Positions 1 through 5,800 of a DNA stretch of 5,800 nt are shown here, piece after piece. Location: NCBI GenBank assembly GCA_002705125.1, contig PAHQ01000015.1:69417-75216 (forward strand), in the 5' to 3' direction. The notes below the pieces were generated by a model. The model did no database searches and was not told where the DNA came from. It saw only the letters and a list, made by a program, of their open reading frames with translations. This DNA is from Verrucomicrobiales bacterium (GTDB lineage: Bacteria > Verrucomicrobiota > Verrucomicrobiia > Verrucomicrobiales > DEV007). Every line of letters starts with the position of its first letter. The stretch's first letter is position 1. The position numbers and the translations under genes are program-made.

Positions 1-732
1 ATCACTGATGAAGTACTAGACAATAAATTCTCCTTAAATGCTACGGATCCAAATTCAAAGTTAAGGGTCGCTGACTCAGAGGATTTTAATACCAGCTTCA
101 CTGTTGAAATGTTTATTAAAATTGTTGGCGAGCCCGGAGGATGGCACTCCTTTTTAAGAAGACAAGAAGGTCAAGACCTCCGCTGGCAGATTGATTTCGA
201 TAATAGCAATAATGGAATCACTTATGGAAGATCAAGATCTAGGTGGGACACGCCCGCAGGAGGTGCATCAGATAACACTGCAGAGGTCGGCATCGATGAA
301 AATGTTAATTTTGTAGTCTCTCCCCAAGGCAATAATAATGCTCCTAGAATATTTGTAGATACTGGTGCCAAAGATGAGAACACCGAAGACGTCGGTGAAC
401 AGAATACGGCCAACCCGAGCGATTATATCTATGACGCAGGAAGCCCTAACATCAATGAAACGAAGGCCAATCTCCAAGGGGATAGCATTAATGATGATAC
501 GAGGTGGCACCACGTCGCTCTTACCTTCGACCAAGAAACTGGCGAAGTTTCCTATTTTTATGACTATTCACTTGCCCAGAAAAAAACTCTCTCTGATGCG
601 GAAGAAAATGGATACACTCATCCGGCCGCTCCAATAGACTTTGGAAAACTTGCTAATGGTGGTTACGAACTTCTGCTTGATGAAGTCAGGTACTCAAGCG
701 GTATACTAGCAGCTAACGACTTTCTTAGGACT
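1..732 (+). repeat. LamG module copy A (protein-level tandem repeat)
   Basis: First of two homologous modules in the LamG protein; it may begin slightly before the window. It aligns with copy B from 'ITDEVLDNKFSL' (copy B: 'TEAYLENTYSL') through 'LLDEVRYSSGIL'. By eye, about two thirds of the first ~75 aligned residues from FNTSFTVEMF onward are identical. The DNA differs at many third positions: for example, the segments encoding RWDTPAGG use different Thr, Pro, Ala and Gly codons. This indicates an old duplication held together at protein level. Confidence 0.85.
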
Positions 733-1848
733 GTTAAAGATGACGTCAATCCCTCCACTATTGCCCACTGGAGGATGGACGGCATAGGCGCTAAGGAGGA
801 TGCCTCCGTAAGTATGATTACCAATGAAGCATCATCATTACACCCGGCCGTTAGAATCGCTGGAAACCCAATCTACTCGACTGATGTTCCAGGTCCTTTC
901 ATTACAGACCCTGCTACAGAAGCCTATCTTGAAAACACTTACTCATTAAGCGCGATCAATGCCAACGCTCGAATCGGGGCAAGCAACAACTCTAAATTCA
1001 ACACCTCTTTTACAGTAGAAATGTTTTTAAAGCTGGTTGGCGAGCCAGCCGCCTATCATCAATTTTTGAAACGTCGCCAACTCAATGACCTTCAGTGGCA
1101 AATCGATTTTGACCATGCAAACAAAGGTTCCTACGGAAGAATTCGCTCACGCTGGGACACCCCGGCAGGTGGAATTCCCGACAACAAGGCAGAAAAGGAT
1201 ATCGATGAAAACTCCAACTTTGTTATCGGACCAACAGGCTGGACTAATGTACCCCCTGAGAATCGTATTTTTATTGATACCGATTCCGGAGACGGCCTAG
1301 TCACAAGCTATGATGATGAGACAGACTGGTCACTGGATGGTGACGGCATCAATGACGTTGATAAATGGAATCATATTGCTATGACCTTCGATGAGGAACT
1401 CCAAGAGATTACTTTTTATTACAATTATGAGTTCATGGACACTAAACTACTCTCTGACTCCGAGGAAAATGGCTACACACATCCAGCGGCTGGAATCGTT
1501 TTTGGGAAATTTAATAACTCAGGCTATGAAATGCTTCTTGATGAGGTTCGTTATTCCGAGGGCATTCTTGACCCGACCTTATTTTTAAAGGCCGCCACCT
1601 GGGCACCTTCACCATTTGAAATCACGACTTTCAATTTCAACCAAGAAGAAAATTTATTCACCTTAGAGTGGAGATCTGAGCCAGGGGTATTCTACTCAGT
1701 AGATCGGTGGGATGATATTATTAATGAGTGGGGAGAACTTGAAGATGCCCTCTTTTCAGAAGATACAACCATGTCATTTGAAGACACGAGTCTAGAAGAG
1801 GGCCAAACAAGAGCAATCTACAGAGTTCGCGTTTCAGAAACTGAATAG
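1..1848 (+). CDS. Large LamG/concanavalin A-like domain protein, 5'-truncated by the window
   Basis: The reading frame is open from base 1 to the TAG at 1846-1848, so 615 residues are visible and the true start is upstream; the first ATG, at 109, lies inside a conserved module (within FTVEMF) and is not the start. Seen: two tandem copies of a ~230-residue module (bases 1-732 and 913-1593), each with SRWDTPAGG, an 'IDEN-NFV' stretch, a W-(N/H)-H-(V/I)-A-(L/M)-TFD strand, SEENGYTHPAA or AEENGYTHPAA, and LLDEVRYS-GIL. The W-x-H-(V/I)-A-x-T-F-D strand and the closing D-E-V-R-(Y/I) are hallmarks of LamG/Laminin_G_3 jelly-roll domains, which bind glycans or proteins. A linker (about 733-912) contains AHWRMDG. 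From about 1615 to the end comes a beta-rich module with L-E-W-R-S-E-P-G-V-F-Y-S-V and a final I-Y-R-V-R-V, common at the C-termini of Verrucomicrobia and Planctomycetes extracellular proteins. No catalytic motif or C-terminal membrane anchor is visible. Extracellular location is inferred, since the N-terminus is missing. The ligand is unknown. Confidence 0.88.
   Translation: MTDEVLDNKFSLNATDPNSKLRVADSEDFNTSFTVEMFIKIVGEPGGWHSFLRRQEGQDLRWQIDFDNSNNGITYGRSRSRWDTPAGGASDNTAEVGIDENVNFVVSPQGNNNAPRIFVDTGAKDENTEDVGEQNTANPSDYIYDAGSPNINETKANLQGDSINDDTRWHHVALTFDQETGEVSYFYDYSLAQKKTLSDAEENGYTHPAAPIDFGKLANGGYELLLDEVRYSSGILAANDFLRTVKDDVNPSTIAHWRMDGIGAKEDASVSMITNEASSLHPAVRIAGNPIYSTDVPGPFITDPATEAYLENTYSLSAINANARIGASNNSKFNTSFTVEMFLKLVGEPAAYHQFLKRRQLNDLQWQIDFDHANKGSYGRIRSRWDTPAGGIPDNKAEKDIDENSNFVIGPTGWTNVPPENRIFIDTDSGDGLVTSYDDETDWSLDGDGINDVDKWNHIAMTFDEELQEITFYYNYEFMDTKLLSDSEENGYTHPAAGIVFGKFNNSGYEMLLDEVRYSEGILDPTLFLKAATWAPSPFEITTFNFNQEENLFTLEWRSEPGVFYSVDRWDDIINEWGELEDALFSEDTTMSFEDTSLEEGQTRAIYRVRVSETE
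913..1593 (+). repeat. LamG module copy B (protein-level tandem repeat)
   Basis: Second module, aligned with copy A from about 'TEAYLENTYSL' to 'LLDEVRYSEGIL'. The middle section between 'NFV' and the W-N-H-I-A strand differs in length and sequence: copy B has WTNVPPENRIFIDTDSG and then DGDGINDVDKW, where copy A has a longer acidic, Asn-rich stretch ending QGDSINDDTRW. The variable stretch is likely a surface loop, while the jelly-roll strands are conserved. Confidence 0.85.
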
Positions 1849-3162
1849 TTATTGCTTCACTTTACCTAGAGAAATAGATCTCTTCTTTATTGACTCGAGG
1901 CGTTGACTTGCCACGTCTGTCATCTTTTTGACAATGGCAGGAAATAATTTACTTAGATCATTACGTTCTTTGATATCATCTTTTATCTTAAATAAGGCCG
2001 GACCCTCACCACTAAGTTCTGCGTCACGACGATTTAAAAAAAGTTTCCAGGCTCCCATTCGGATGGCCTGAAAGCCGTTCGCTCCATGCCAGAAAAGGAG
2101 ATCCGGTCGCCCCTCCTCCTCCGCTTTCTTTCCTGTTAATTCATCCCACAAATTAATTCCATCGATGGGGGGGACATCAGCAGGTCGTTCTGAAATATCA
2201 ATTCCACAGGCATAGGAGAGAGAAGGAAGCACATCCATCGCGGAGACCGTTTTATTATAAACACCACCTCCCTTTGATTTGACGGGAACCTTAATGATAC
2301 AGGGGACCCTGTTCCCTCCCTCAAGAGCGCTCCACTTTTTACCGCGGAAAGGTATTGCCTTTGACTCCTTAGTTAGAGGCTCGGGACCATTATCTGACAT
2401 AAAGACGACTATGGTTTTTTCAGATAAATTATTTTCCTTCAACTCATTGAGTATCTCCCCTACTCGAGCATCCATCTCTTCGACAACGTCTCCATAAACG
2501 CCGTAGTCTGATTTACCTTTCCAGTCAGGATGCGCCTCCAATGGGAAATGAGGTGCGGAGTAAGGAACGTATAAGAAAAAAGGAACATCTTTATTCTTTT
2601 TTATGAAAGCTTTCGCACCGTTGGTGAACTCTTCGGTTAAGAGTTTATTATCAAAAGGGTTTTGGGTGACTTCTCCTCCGGTCCAAATCTTTTTAGTCTG
2701 ATTATTACTTTTATTGATAAAGAAAGACTCGTCAAAGCCTTGATTATTGGGCATGAAATCAGGCTCATCTCCCAAATGCCATTTACCAAAAATACCCGTT
2801 TTATAACCCGCATCCTTAAATATCTCTGCCATCGTCATTGCCTTGGGGCTGAGCCCCATCTTCTTTTCCATGATATGACCGACGACCCCCTTGGACCATC
2901 CGTACCTAACGGGGTAGGATCCGGTTAATAACGCCATTCTTGAAGGCGTGCATACGGTCGACCCTGAGTAAAAGCTCGTTAAACGGACTCCCTCTTGAGC
3001 TAATTGATCAATGACTGGAGTTTTTATTTTTGGGTGCCCGTAGCAGCCGAGGTCGTGGTAACCCAAGTCATCAGACAAAATCAGCAATATGTTTGGCCTT
3101 TGCTGTCCTGATGAAACCGCCAAAAATAAAGACGCTAAAAACGGGAAAAATAATTTTATCAT
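1849..3162 (-). CDS. Exported family S1 (arylsulfatase A-like) sulfatase, formylglycine-dependent
   Basis: Predicted to hydrolyse sulfate esters, probably on sulfated polysaccharides or their fragments, outside the cytoplasm. The 437 residues start with a Sec-type signal peptide (MIK, hydrophobic core about 4-16, likely cleavage near residues 18-21). The mature part opens with [13 protein letters not shown], where Asp31 and Asp32 are calcium ligands. The sulfatase signature C-T-P-S-R is at 71-75, followed by LLTG; Cys71 (codon 2950-2952) is the residue oxidised to formylglycine. Other active-site elements are GKWHLGD (126-132), APHFP with His205, SDNGP (256-260, Asp257 and Asn258 as metal ligands) and RGKKW followed by EGGNRVP (273-287). 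The length is typical of S1 enzymes and the C-terminus carries the usual '[16 protein letters not shown]' element. The exact substrate cannot be read from sequence. No formylglycine-generating enzyme is in the window. The gene is convergent with the LamG gene and divergent from the SRAP gene. No clear Shine-Dalgarno site precedes the ATG, but the signal peptide supports this start. Confidence 0.95.
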   Translation of the reverse strand: MIKLFFPFLASLFLAVSSGQQRPNILLILSDDLGYHDLGCYGHPKIKTPVIDQLAQEGVRLTSFYSGSTVCTPSRMALLTGSYPVRYGWSKGVVGHIMEKKMGLSPKAMTMAEIFKDAGYKTGIFGKWHLGDEPDFMPNNQGFDESFFINKSNNQTKKIWTGGEVTQNPFDNKLLTEEFTNGAKAFIKKNKDVPFFLYVPYSAPHFPLEAHPDWKGKSDYGVYGDVVEEMDARVGEILNELKENNLSEKTIVVFMSDNGPEPLTKESKAIPFRGKKWSALEGGNRVPCIIKVPVKSKGGGVYNKTVSAMDVLPSLSYACGIDISERPADVPPIDGINLWDELTGKKAEEEGRPDLLFWHGANGFQAIRMGAWKLFLNRRDAELSGEGPALFKIKDDIKERNDLSKLFPAIVKKMTDVASQRLESIKKRSISLGKVKQ

Positions 3163-3246
3163 CTTTATATCATTAGTTTGTGATTTTCTTCGATTTAAAC
3201 TTTATTAGGAACATGAGGATAAACGTTAATATTTTCAAGCCTTAGG
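3163..3246. promoter_or_regulatory. Divergent intergenic region, sulfatase / SRAP gene
   Basis: These 84 A+T-rich bases must hold the promoters of both divergent genes unless they lie inside coding sequence. On the + strand a weak sigma-70-like pair is visible: TTGTGA at 3178-3183 and TTTATT at 3201-3206, with 17-base spacing and 4 of 6 consensus matches each. That would put the transcript start near 3213. On the - strand a TTGAAA (TTTCAA at 3233-3238) could be a -35 box, but no convincing -10 box follows at proper spacing. No strong operator palindrome was found. Promoter consensus in this phylum is poorly known, so the boxes are tentative. Confidence 0.35.
3213..3245 (+). other. Possible 10-codon upstream ORF before the SRAP gene
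   Basis: An ATG at 3213 opens a frame encoding MRINVNIFKP that stops with TAG at 3243-3245, one base before the SRAP ATG at 3247 (TAG-g-ATG). AGGA lies at 3207-3210 but is only two bases from the ATG, too close for a normal Shine-Dalgarno site. The arrangement could allow termination-reinitiation, which would explain why the SRAP start lacks its own ribosome binding site. Chance is quite possible for such a short frame. Confidence 0.15.
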
Positions 3247-3942
3247 ATGTGCGGTCGATATTCCACAGCCAAAATACCAAAAAAGAAGTTCGAGGAGAAA
3301 TTAAAGCTGAAACTTGGGGATTACTCGCCAAGCTTTAATGCCTGCCCCGGGAGAGACCATCCAGTAATATCATCAATAGAGAATGAAATTTCTCTTTCCA
3401 GCATGCACTGGGGACTCATTCCGAATTGGACAAAGGATTCAGCAAAATCGATAAAGCCAATCAACGCCAGGTCTGAGACTCTTAGCGAAAAGCTCTCGTT
3501 TAGGGGCTTGCTCAAGAATAACAGATGCCTTGTTCCGGCTGACGGCTATTACGAGTGGGAAAATAATGGTCCCTCGAAAGTACCTTATTACATTCGTTCG
3601 TCTGATACCCGGTCGATGGCGTTCGCGGGGCTCTGGGACCGATGGAATGATAATGGATCAGGATCAGTATCTTCCTATTCAATTATTACCAAGCAGGCAT
3701 CTCAATCGATCCGTTTCATTCACGAAAGAATGCCTGTCATCATTCCAGCTCATTACTGGAAGGACTGGCTTGATCCTGATTTATCGGCTGACGTGATGAA
3801 TGACCTGATGCAATCTTCAATAAGTGAACTTTCTTTTCATCCAGTGTCAACACTCGTCAACAACCCGGGCAATGATACCGAGTCACTCATTACTCCTGTG
3901 CAGCCAAAGACCAATAATACGCAGGATGAGTTTAAGTTCTAA
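3247..3942 (+). CDS. yedK: SRAP-domain protein (YedK/HMCES family), abasic-site DNA-protein crosslinker
   Basis: SRAP proteins recognise abasic sites in single-stranded DNA and form a stable thiazolidine crosslink through Cys2, shielding the lesion at replication forks; they act on cytoplasmic DNA. The 231-residue length is typical of bacterial members. Seen: MCGRY at the start, so Met1 must be removed to expose Cys2, which fixes the ATG at 3247; a W-G-L-I-P-x-W segment (55-61); INARSET (72-78, with Asn73 and Arg75 for DNA binding); CLVPADGYYEW (94-104, Glu103); and FIHERMP (157-163, His159). Cys2, Asn73, Glu103 and His159 match the active-site set known from E. coli YedK (Cys2, Asn75, Glu105, His160). 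The usual C-terminal 'VSTLVNNPGND' is present. Unlike the common N-A-P-P-G motif, this protein has NACPG with an extra Cys33. There is no clear Shine-Dalgarno site. No lesion-bypass polymerase or LexA-controlled neighbour is visible, so SOS control is not supported here. Confidence 0.95.
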   Translation: MCGRYSTAKIPKKKFEEKLKLKLGDYSPSFNACPGRDHPVISSIENEISLSSMHWGLIPNWTKDSAKSIKPINARSETLSEKLSFRGLLKNNRCLVPADGYYEWENNGPSKVPYYIRSSDTRSMAFAGLWDRWNDNGSGSVSSYSIITKQASQSIRFIHERMPVIIPAHYWKDWLDPDLSADVMNDLMQSSISELSFHPVSTLVNNPGNDTESLITPVQPKTNNTQDEFKF

Positions 3943-3956
3943 GTAAATGACATTTG

Positions 3957-3982
3957 TAGCCTAGGGCTAGGTGCTCTTTTTT
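3957..3982 (+). terminator. Candidate weak rho-independent terminator after the SRAP gene
   Basis: Fifteen bases after the SRAP stop, TAGCC (3957-3961) and GGCTA (3965-3969) can pair around a three-base loop. An alternative fold pairs AGC-CTA with TAG-(GT bulge)-GCT over 3958-3975. A run of six T follows at 3977-3982. The stem is short, and the element overlaps the last codons of the convergent synthase gene. On the - strand no T-run follows the hairpin, so it would serve only the SRAP transcript. Confidence 0.3.
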
Positions 3983-4986
3983 AATTCCATCGCATGGGCA
4001 GAAAAGCCAGCGCCAAAACTTGTGAGCCACAAATTATCCTCAGAGGCGTCACCATCCAAATACCGCTCTAGGGCAACCATCACCGAAGGACTACTCAAAT
4101 TTCCATACTCTGATAGAACCTCTCTGGCCTCTTTTAGCTCACCCAGGCCAAGGCCTTTCTCTAGCGCCAGAATAACATCTCTTCCTCCTCCATGACTGAT
4201 TACTTTTGGAGGCCGGGACGAACTTTCGTAGAGTCGACTGACTGCACCTGCCGACATGTTTGGAACAGATTTATGCAGTTGGTTTTTGAGCTTACCTCCC
4301 GAATTCACAAACCTGATCTTCTCCCTGTCAGAAGGAATCAAGAGAGACCGGTAGCCACTGACCTCATACTCTCCGGAATCAGAACTCCATACGGCAGCCG
4401 CCGCACCGTCTCCAAAAAGGCAGGTACTTATGAGAACATCCGGCTCGTCAGAAACATAAAATGCTGCAGAGCAAATTTCCAACGATAGGGTGACGACGCA
4501 TGCTCCCGGCATCATTTTAGTGTAGCCGTGAGCAATTTGTGTTAGCGGAACGGCGGCGCCACAACCGTGCCCGGTAACGTCTTGAGTATGAATCGTTTCC
4601 TTGCACCCGAGCCGCTCTGCCACGTAACCAGAAATGCCCGGACAAAGATACCCGGTACAACTGGACACTAGTAATACATCAATGTCATCGGCCTCAAAAC
4701 GTGACTTGTTTAATGCTTTCAACACGGCACCGGCCCCGATGACGGGAGCCGTGGCCTCGTAATAATGGTTCAACTCTTCGGCATTTCTTCCCCACACTTC
4801 TCTCAGGTCATCAACTGCAAAGTGTCTCTTTTCAATCCCTGTGTCCGAGCCAAAAACATTTTCTAATATCTGACGCGATCGATCTCTGAGTCCATTCCAG
4901 AAAGGAGCTCTGCGCATCTCAGCAAGACACTCTTTCTGAGTGAAAGATTGATCCGGGAAGTGACTGGCTAGTGATACTAATTTCAT
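3967..4986 (-). CDS. Type III polyketide synthase (chalcone/stilbene synthase-like)
   Basis: Homodimeric thiolase-fold enzymes of this family condense a CoA-linked starter with malonyl-CoA and cyclise the chain to pyrones, resorcinols, phloroglucinols or related aromatics, without an acyl carrier protein. Seen in the 339 residues: an N-terminal thiolase-like half with GIEKRHFA (50-57) and SSCTGYLCPG (108-117); the nucleophile Cys142 in TGHGCGAA; ElcS-type ELICS-like 'LEICSAAF' (169-176); LFGDGAAAAVW (190-200); catalytic His265 in SHGGG; catalytic Asn296 in EYGNLSSPSVM; and the C-terminal SFGAGFSAHAMEL loop, equivalent to the plant GFGPG loop. Cys, His and Asn are thus all present. It is shorter than plant chalcone synthase (about 390) and near the small end of bacterial members. 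Starter and product cannot be told. ATG 4984-4986 lies one base after the stop of the upstream flavoprotein gene, indicating a coupled operon. The start context (MKLVSLASHFP) matches the family's usual N-terminus. Confidence 0.93.
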   Translation of the reverse strand: MKLVSLASHFPDQSFTQKECLAEMRRAPFWNGLRDRSRQILENVFGSDTGIEKRHFAVDDLREVWGRNAEELNHYYEATAPVIGAGAVLKALNKSRFEADDIDVLLVSSCTGYLCPGISGYVAERLGCKETIHTQDVTGHGCGAAVPLTQIAHGYTKMMPGACVVTLSLEICSAAFYVSDEPDVLISTCLFGDGAAAAVWSSDSGEYEVSGYRSLLIPSDREKIRFVNSGGKLKNQLHKSVPNMSAGAVSRLYESSSRPPKVISHGGGRDVILALEKGLGLGELKEAREVLSEYGNLSSPSVMVALERYLDGDASEDNLWLTSFGAGFSAHAMELKKST

Positions 4987-4987
4987 T

Positions 4988-5800
4988 TTATCTGGTCCAC
5001 CGGTATAAATTTCCGATGGGTAACATTTTCATTCTATTACTGATGTCTATTAATCGTAGGCCCATGCCCGAAAGAATAAAAGGGTGGAGAAATTTCGCGA
5101 CTAACATCCTTTTACTGAAAAGCTTGGTAGTTTCTTCATTAATCAAAGCCGTTGCCGAATCCCACCGACAGTCTCCGGCAGAATATTTTAGTAGGCCTTC
5201 GGCCGTGATGTCTGCCGACTCGATCGCCATACTCATACCGTTGCCAACGAAAGGCGGAATCAGGGTGGACGCGTCCCCGATAGAAAACCGGCTATCATCA
5301 GAAGAAGAACCAAACTCAAAACCAGCGACCGCACAAAACGAACCTTCGACAACATCACTATTGTCAATGAATTCAGCCAGACTCTCCAATCCACTAGCCC
5401 TCAGGTAGGCAGAAAACAGAAGCCGGCCCTGGCCTCGGACGCCCGGCACTTTTTGAAAGAGCCCCGTCACGTTCGTCCTGCCATTCTCGATCGGACTTAA
5501 CCCGACATAGCCTCCCGGCCCACTATGCATTTCTAGGTTTGGCGTCTTCTTATCATGCATGTGTAGACTGAGCCCGATCCATTTCCCTCCCCGGTTCATG
5601 GGCTTGCCTGCGGCCCAGACCAATCCCTCCTGCGAACCTTCGAAGCTTAGCTTCTTTTTGATCAAGTCTCCTCCTTGCCCCACAAACTTCTCAGAGAGCA
5701 TTCGGTCCAACGTGTATCGAGACATCCCTAATGCCGCCGAATCAAAATTGTGTTCAAAAACTTTCCTGTCTTTAATGAACCATTCGACTGAAGGAATTGA
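4988..5800 (-). CDS. FAD-dependent oxidoreductase (geranylgeranyl reductase/halogenase-like superfamily), 5' part outside window
   Basis: Only the C-terminal 270 residues are visible. The frame stays open to the window edge, and the 25 codons before the ATG at 5723-5725 encode plausible family sequence, ending 'NFDSAALG' before MSRYTLDRML. That segment fits the conserved A-L-G-x-S-R-x-x-L-D region in the middle of such flavoproteins, so the ATG is internal. Seen next: LVWAAGKPMNRGGKWIGL (residues 35-52 from that Met), the 'A-x-G-K-R-S' and following strand of the substrate domain; GGYVGLSPIENGRTNVTGL (71-89); and FSIGDASTLIPPFVGNGMSMA (147-167), the second FAD-binding motif with Gly150-Asp151. 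The N-terminal GxGxxG dinucleotide-binding fold should lie beyond 5800. The C-terminus (residues about 208-245) is hydrophobic and basic and may touch membrane. Encoded just upstream of the synthase, it probably tailors the polyketide or its precursor; hydroxylation, reduction or dehydrogenation are all possible. No halogenase-specific lysine motif can be judged from this part. Confidence 0.85.
   Translation of the reverse strand, partial: SIPSVEWFIKDRKVFEHNFDSAALGMSRYTLDRMLSEKFVGQGGDLIKKKLSFEGSQEGLVWAAGKPMNRGGKWIGLSLHMHDKKTPNLEMHSGPGGYVGLSPIENGRTNVTGLFQKVPGVRGQGRLLFSAYLRASGLESLAEFIDNSDVVEGSFCAVAGFEFGSSSDDSRFSIGDASTLIPPFVGNGMSMAIESADITAEGLLKYSAGDCRWDSATALINEETTKLFSKRMLVAKFLHPFILSGMGLRLIDISNRMKMLPIGNLYRWTR
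4996..5001 (-). promoter_or_regulatory. Shine-Dalgarno-like site for the polyketide synthase gene
   Basis: On the minus strand GGTGGA lies nine bases before the synthase ATG, inside the last codons of the flavoprotein gene. It is an imperfect anti-16S match at suitable spacing. It supports the ATG at 4984-4986 and coupled translation across the TAA-a-ATG junction. Confidence 0.45.

Noticed and set aside
1336..1368. DGDGINDVDKW in LamG copy B resembles a thrombospondin type 3, dockerin or EF-hand calcium loop.
   Set aside because: The homologous place in copy A reads QGDSINDDTRW and leads directly into the same W-x-H-(V/I)-A strand, so it is part of the LamG fold rather than a separate calcium repeat. 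Local calcium binding cannot be excluded.
1833..1845. Inverted repeat TTCAG-AAA-CTGAA at the end of the LamG gene, a possible terminator.
   Set aside because: The stem is only five A+T-containing pairs and no T-run follows on either strand.
2662..2928. An 88-codon + strand open frame within the sulfatase gene.
   Set aside because: It is antisense to conserved sulfatase sequence with no recognisable motif and no ribosome binding site.
3207..3230. GAAC and AACGTT near the SRAP start as a possible LexA operator.
   Set aside because: The half-sites do not form a spaced palindrome matching known LexA boxes; AACGTT is a lone six-base palindrome expected by chance.
4971..5408. A 145-codon + strand open frame opposite the synthase/flavoprotein junction.
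   Set aside because: It is antisense to two well-supported genes, has low-complexity composition and shows no recognisable domain; it is a shadow of the minus-strand coding.
1..5800. CRISPR arrays, tRNA or rRNA genes, insertion sequences, att sites.
   Set aside because: No spaced direct repeats, cloverleaf-like sequence, transposase or terminal inverted repeats were seen; coding density leaves only about 110 intergenic bases.

Overview
The window looks like chromosomal DNA from a bacterium, most likely a marine member of the Verrucomicrobiota or a relative in the PVC group. This is inferred from three things: a large LamG-type surface or secreted protein ending in a W-R-S-x-P-G-x-x-Y-x-V module typical of that group, an adjacent exported formylglycine-type sulfatase, and mixed base composition with little use of strong Shine-Dalgarno sites. 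No rRNA or tRNA is present to confirm the lineage. There are five protein-coding genes, two of them cut by the window edges, and almost no non-coding DNA.

Layout: (1) 1-1848 (+), the 3' part of a LamG/concanavalin A-like protein with two tandem copies of a ~230-residue module and a C-terminal beta-rich module. (2) 1849-3162 (-), a secreted family S1 sulfatase whose stop codon abuts the LamG gene's stop codon with no gap. (3) An 84-base divergent intergenic region, 3163-3246. (4) 3247-3942 (+), a SRAP/YedK-family protein that protects abasic sites in single-stranded DNA. (5) 3967-4986 (-), a type III polyketide synthase with an intact Cys-His-Asn triad. (6) 4988 to beyond 5800 (-), a flavin-dependent oxidoreductase of the geranylgeranyl reductase/halogenase-like superfamily, lying one base upstream of the synthase.

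How they work together: genes 5 and 6 read as a translationally coupled operon (TAA-a-ATG) and are the most interesting part of the window. They are probably the 3' end of a small type III polyketide cluster, in which the synthase builds an aromatic or pyrone product from malonyl units and the flavoenzyme oxidises or reduces the product or starter. The rest of the cluster would lie beyond 5800. The sulfatase and LamG protein fit a lifestyle of using sulfated polysaccharides outside the cytoplasm, but they are convergent and so not one operon. The SRAP gene is a stand-alone DNA-maintenance gene. No CRISPR array, insertion sequence, integrase, attachment site or RNA gene was seen. Hand counts of sample lines suggest the polyketide operon is richer in G+C than the genes to its left.
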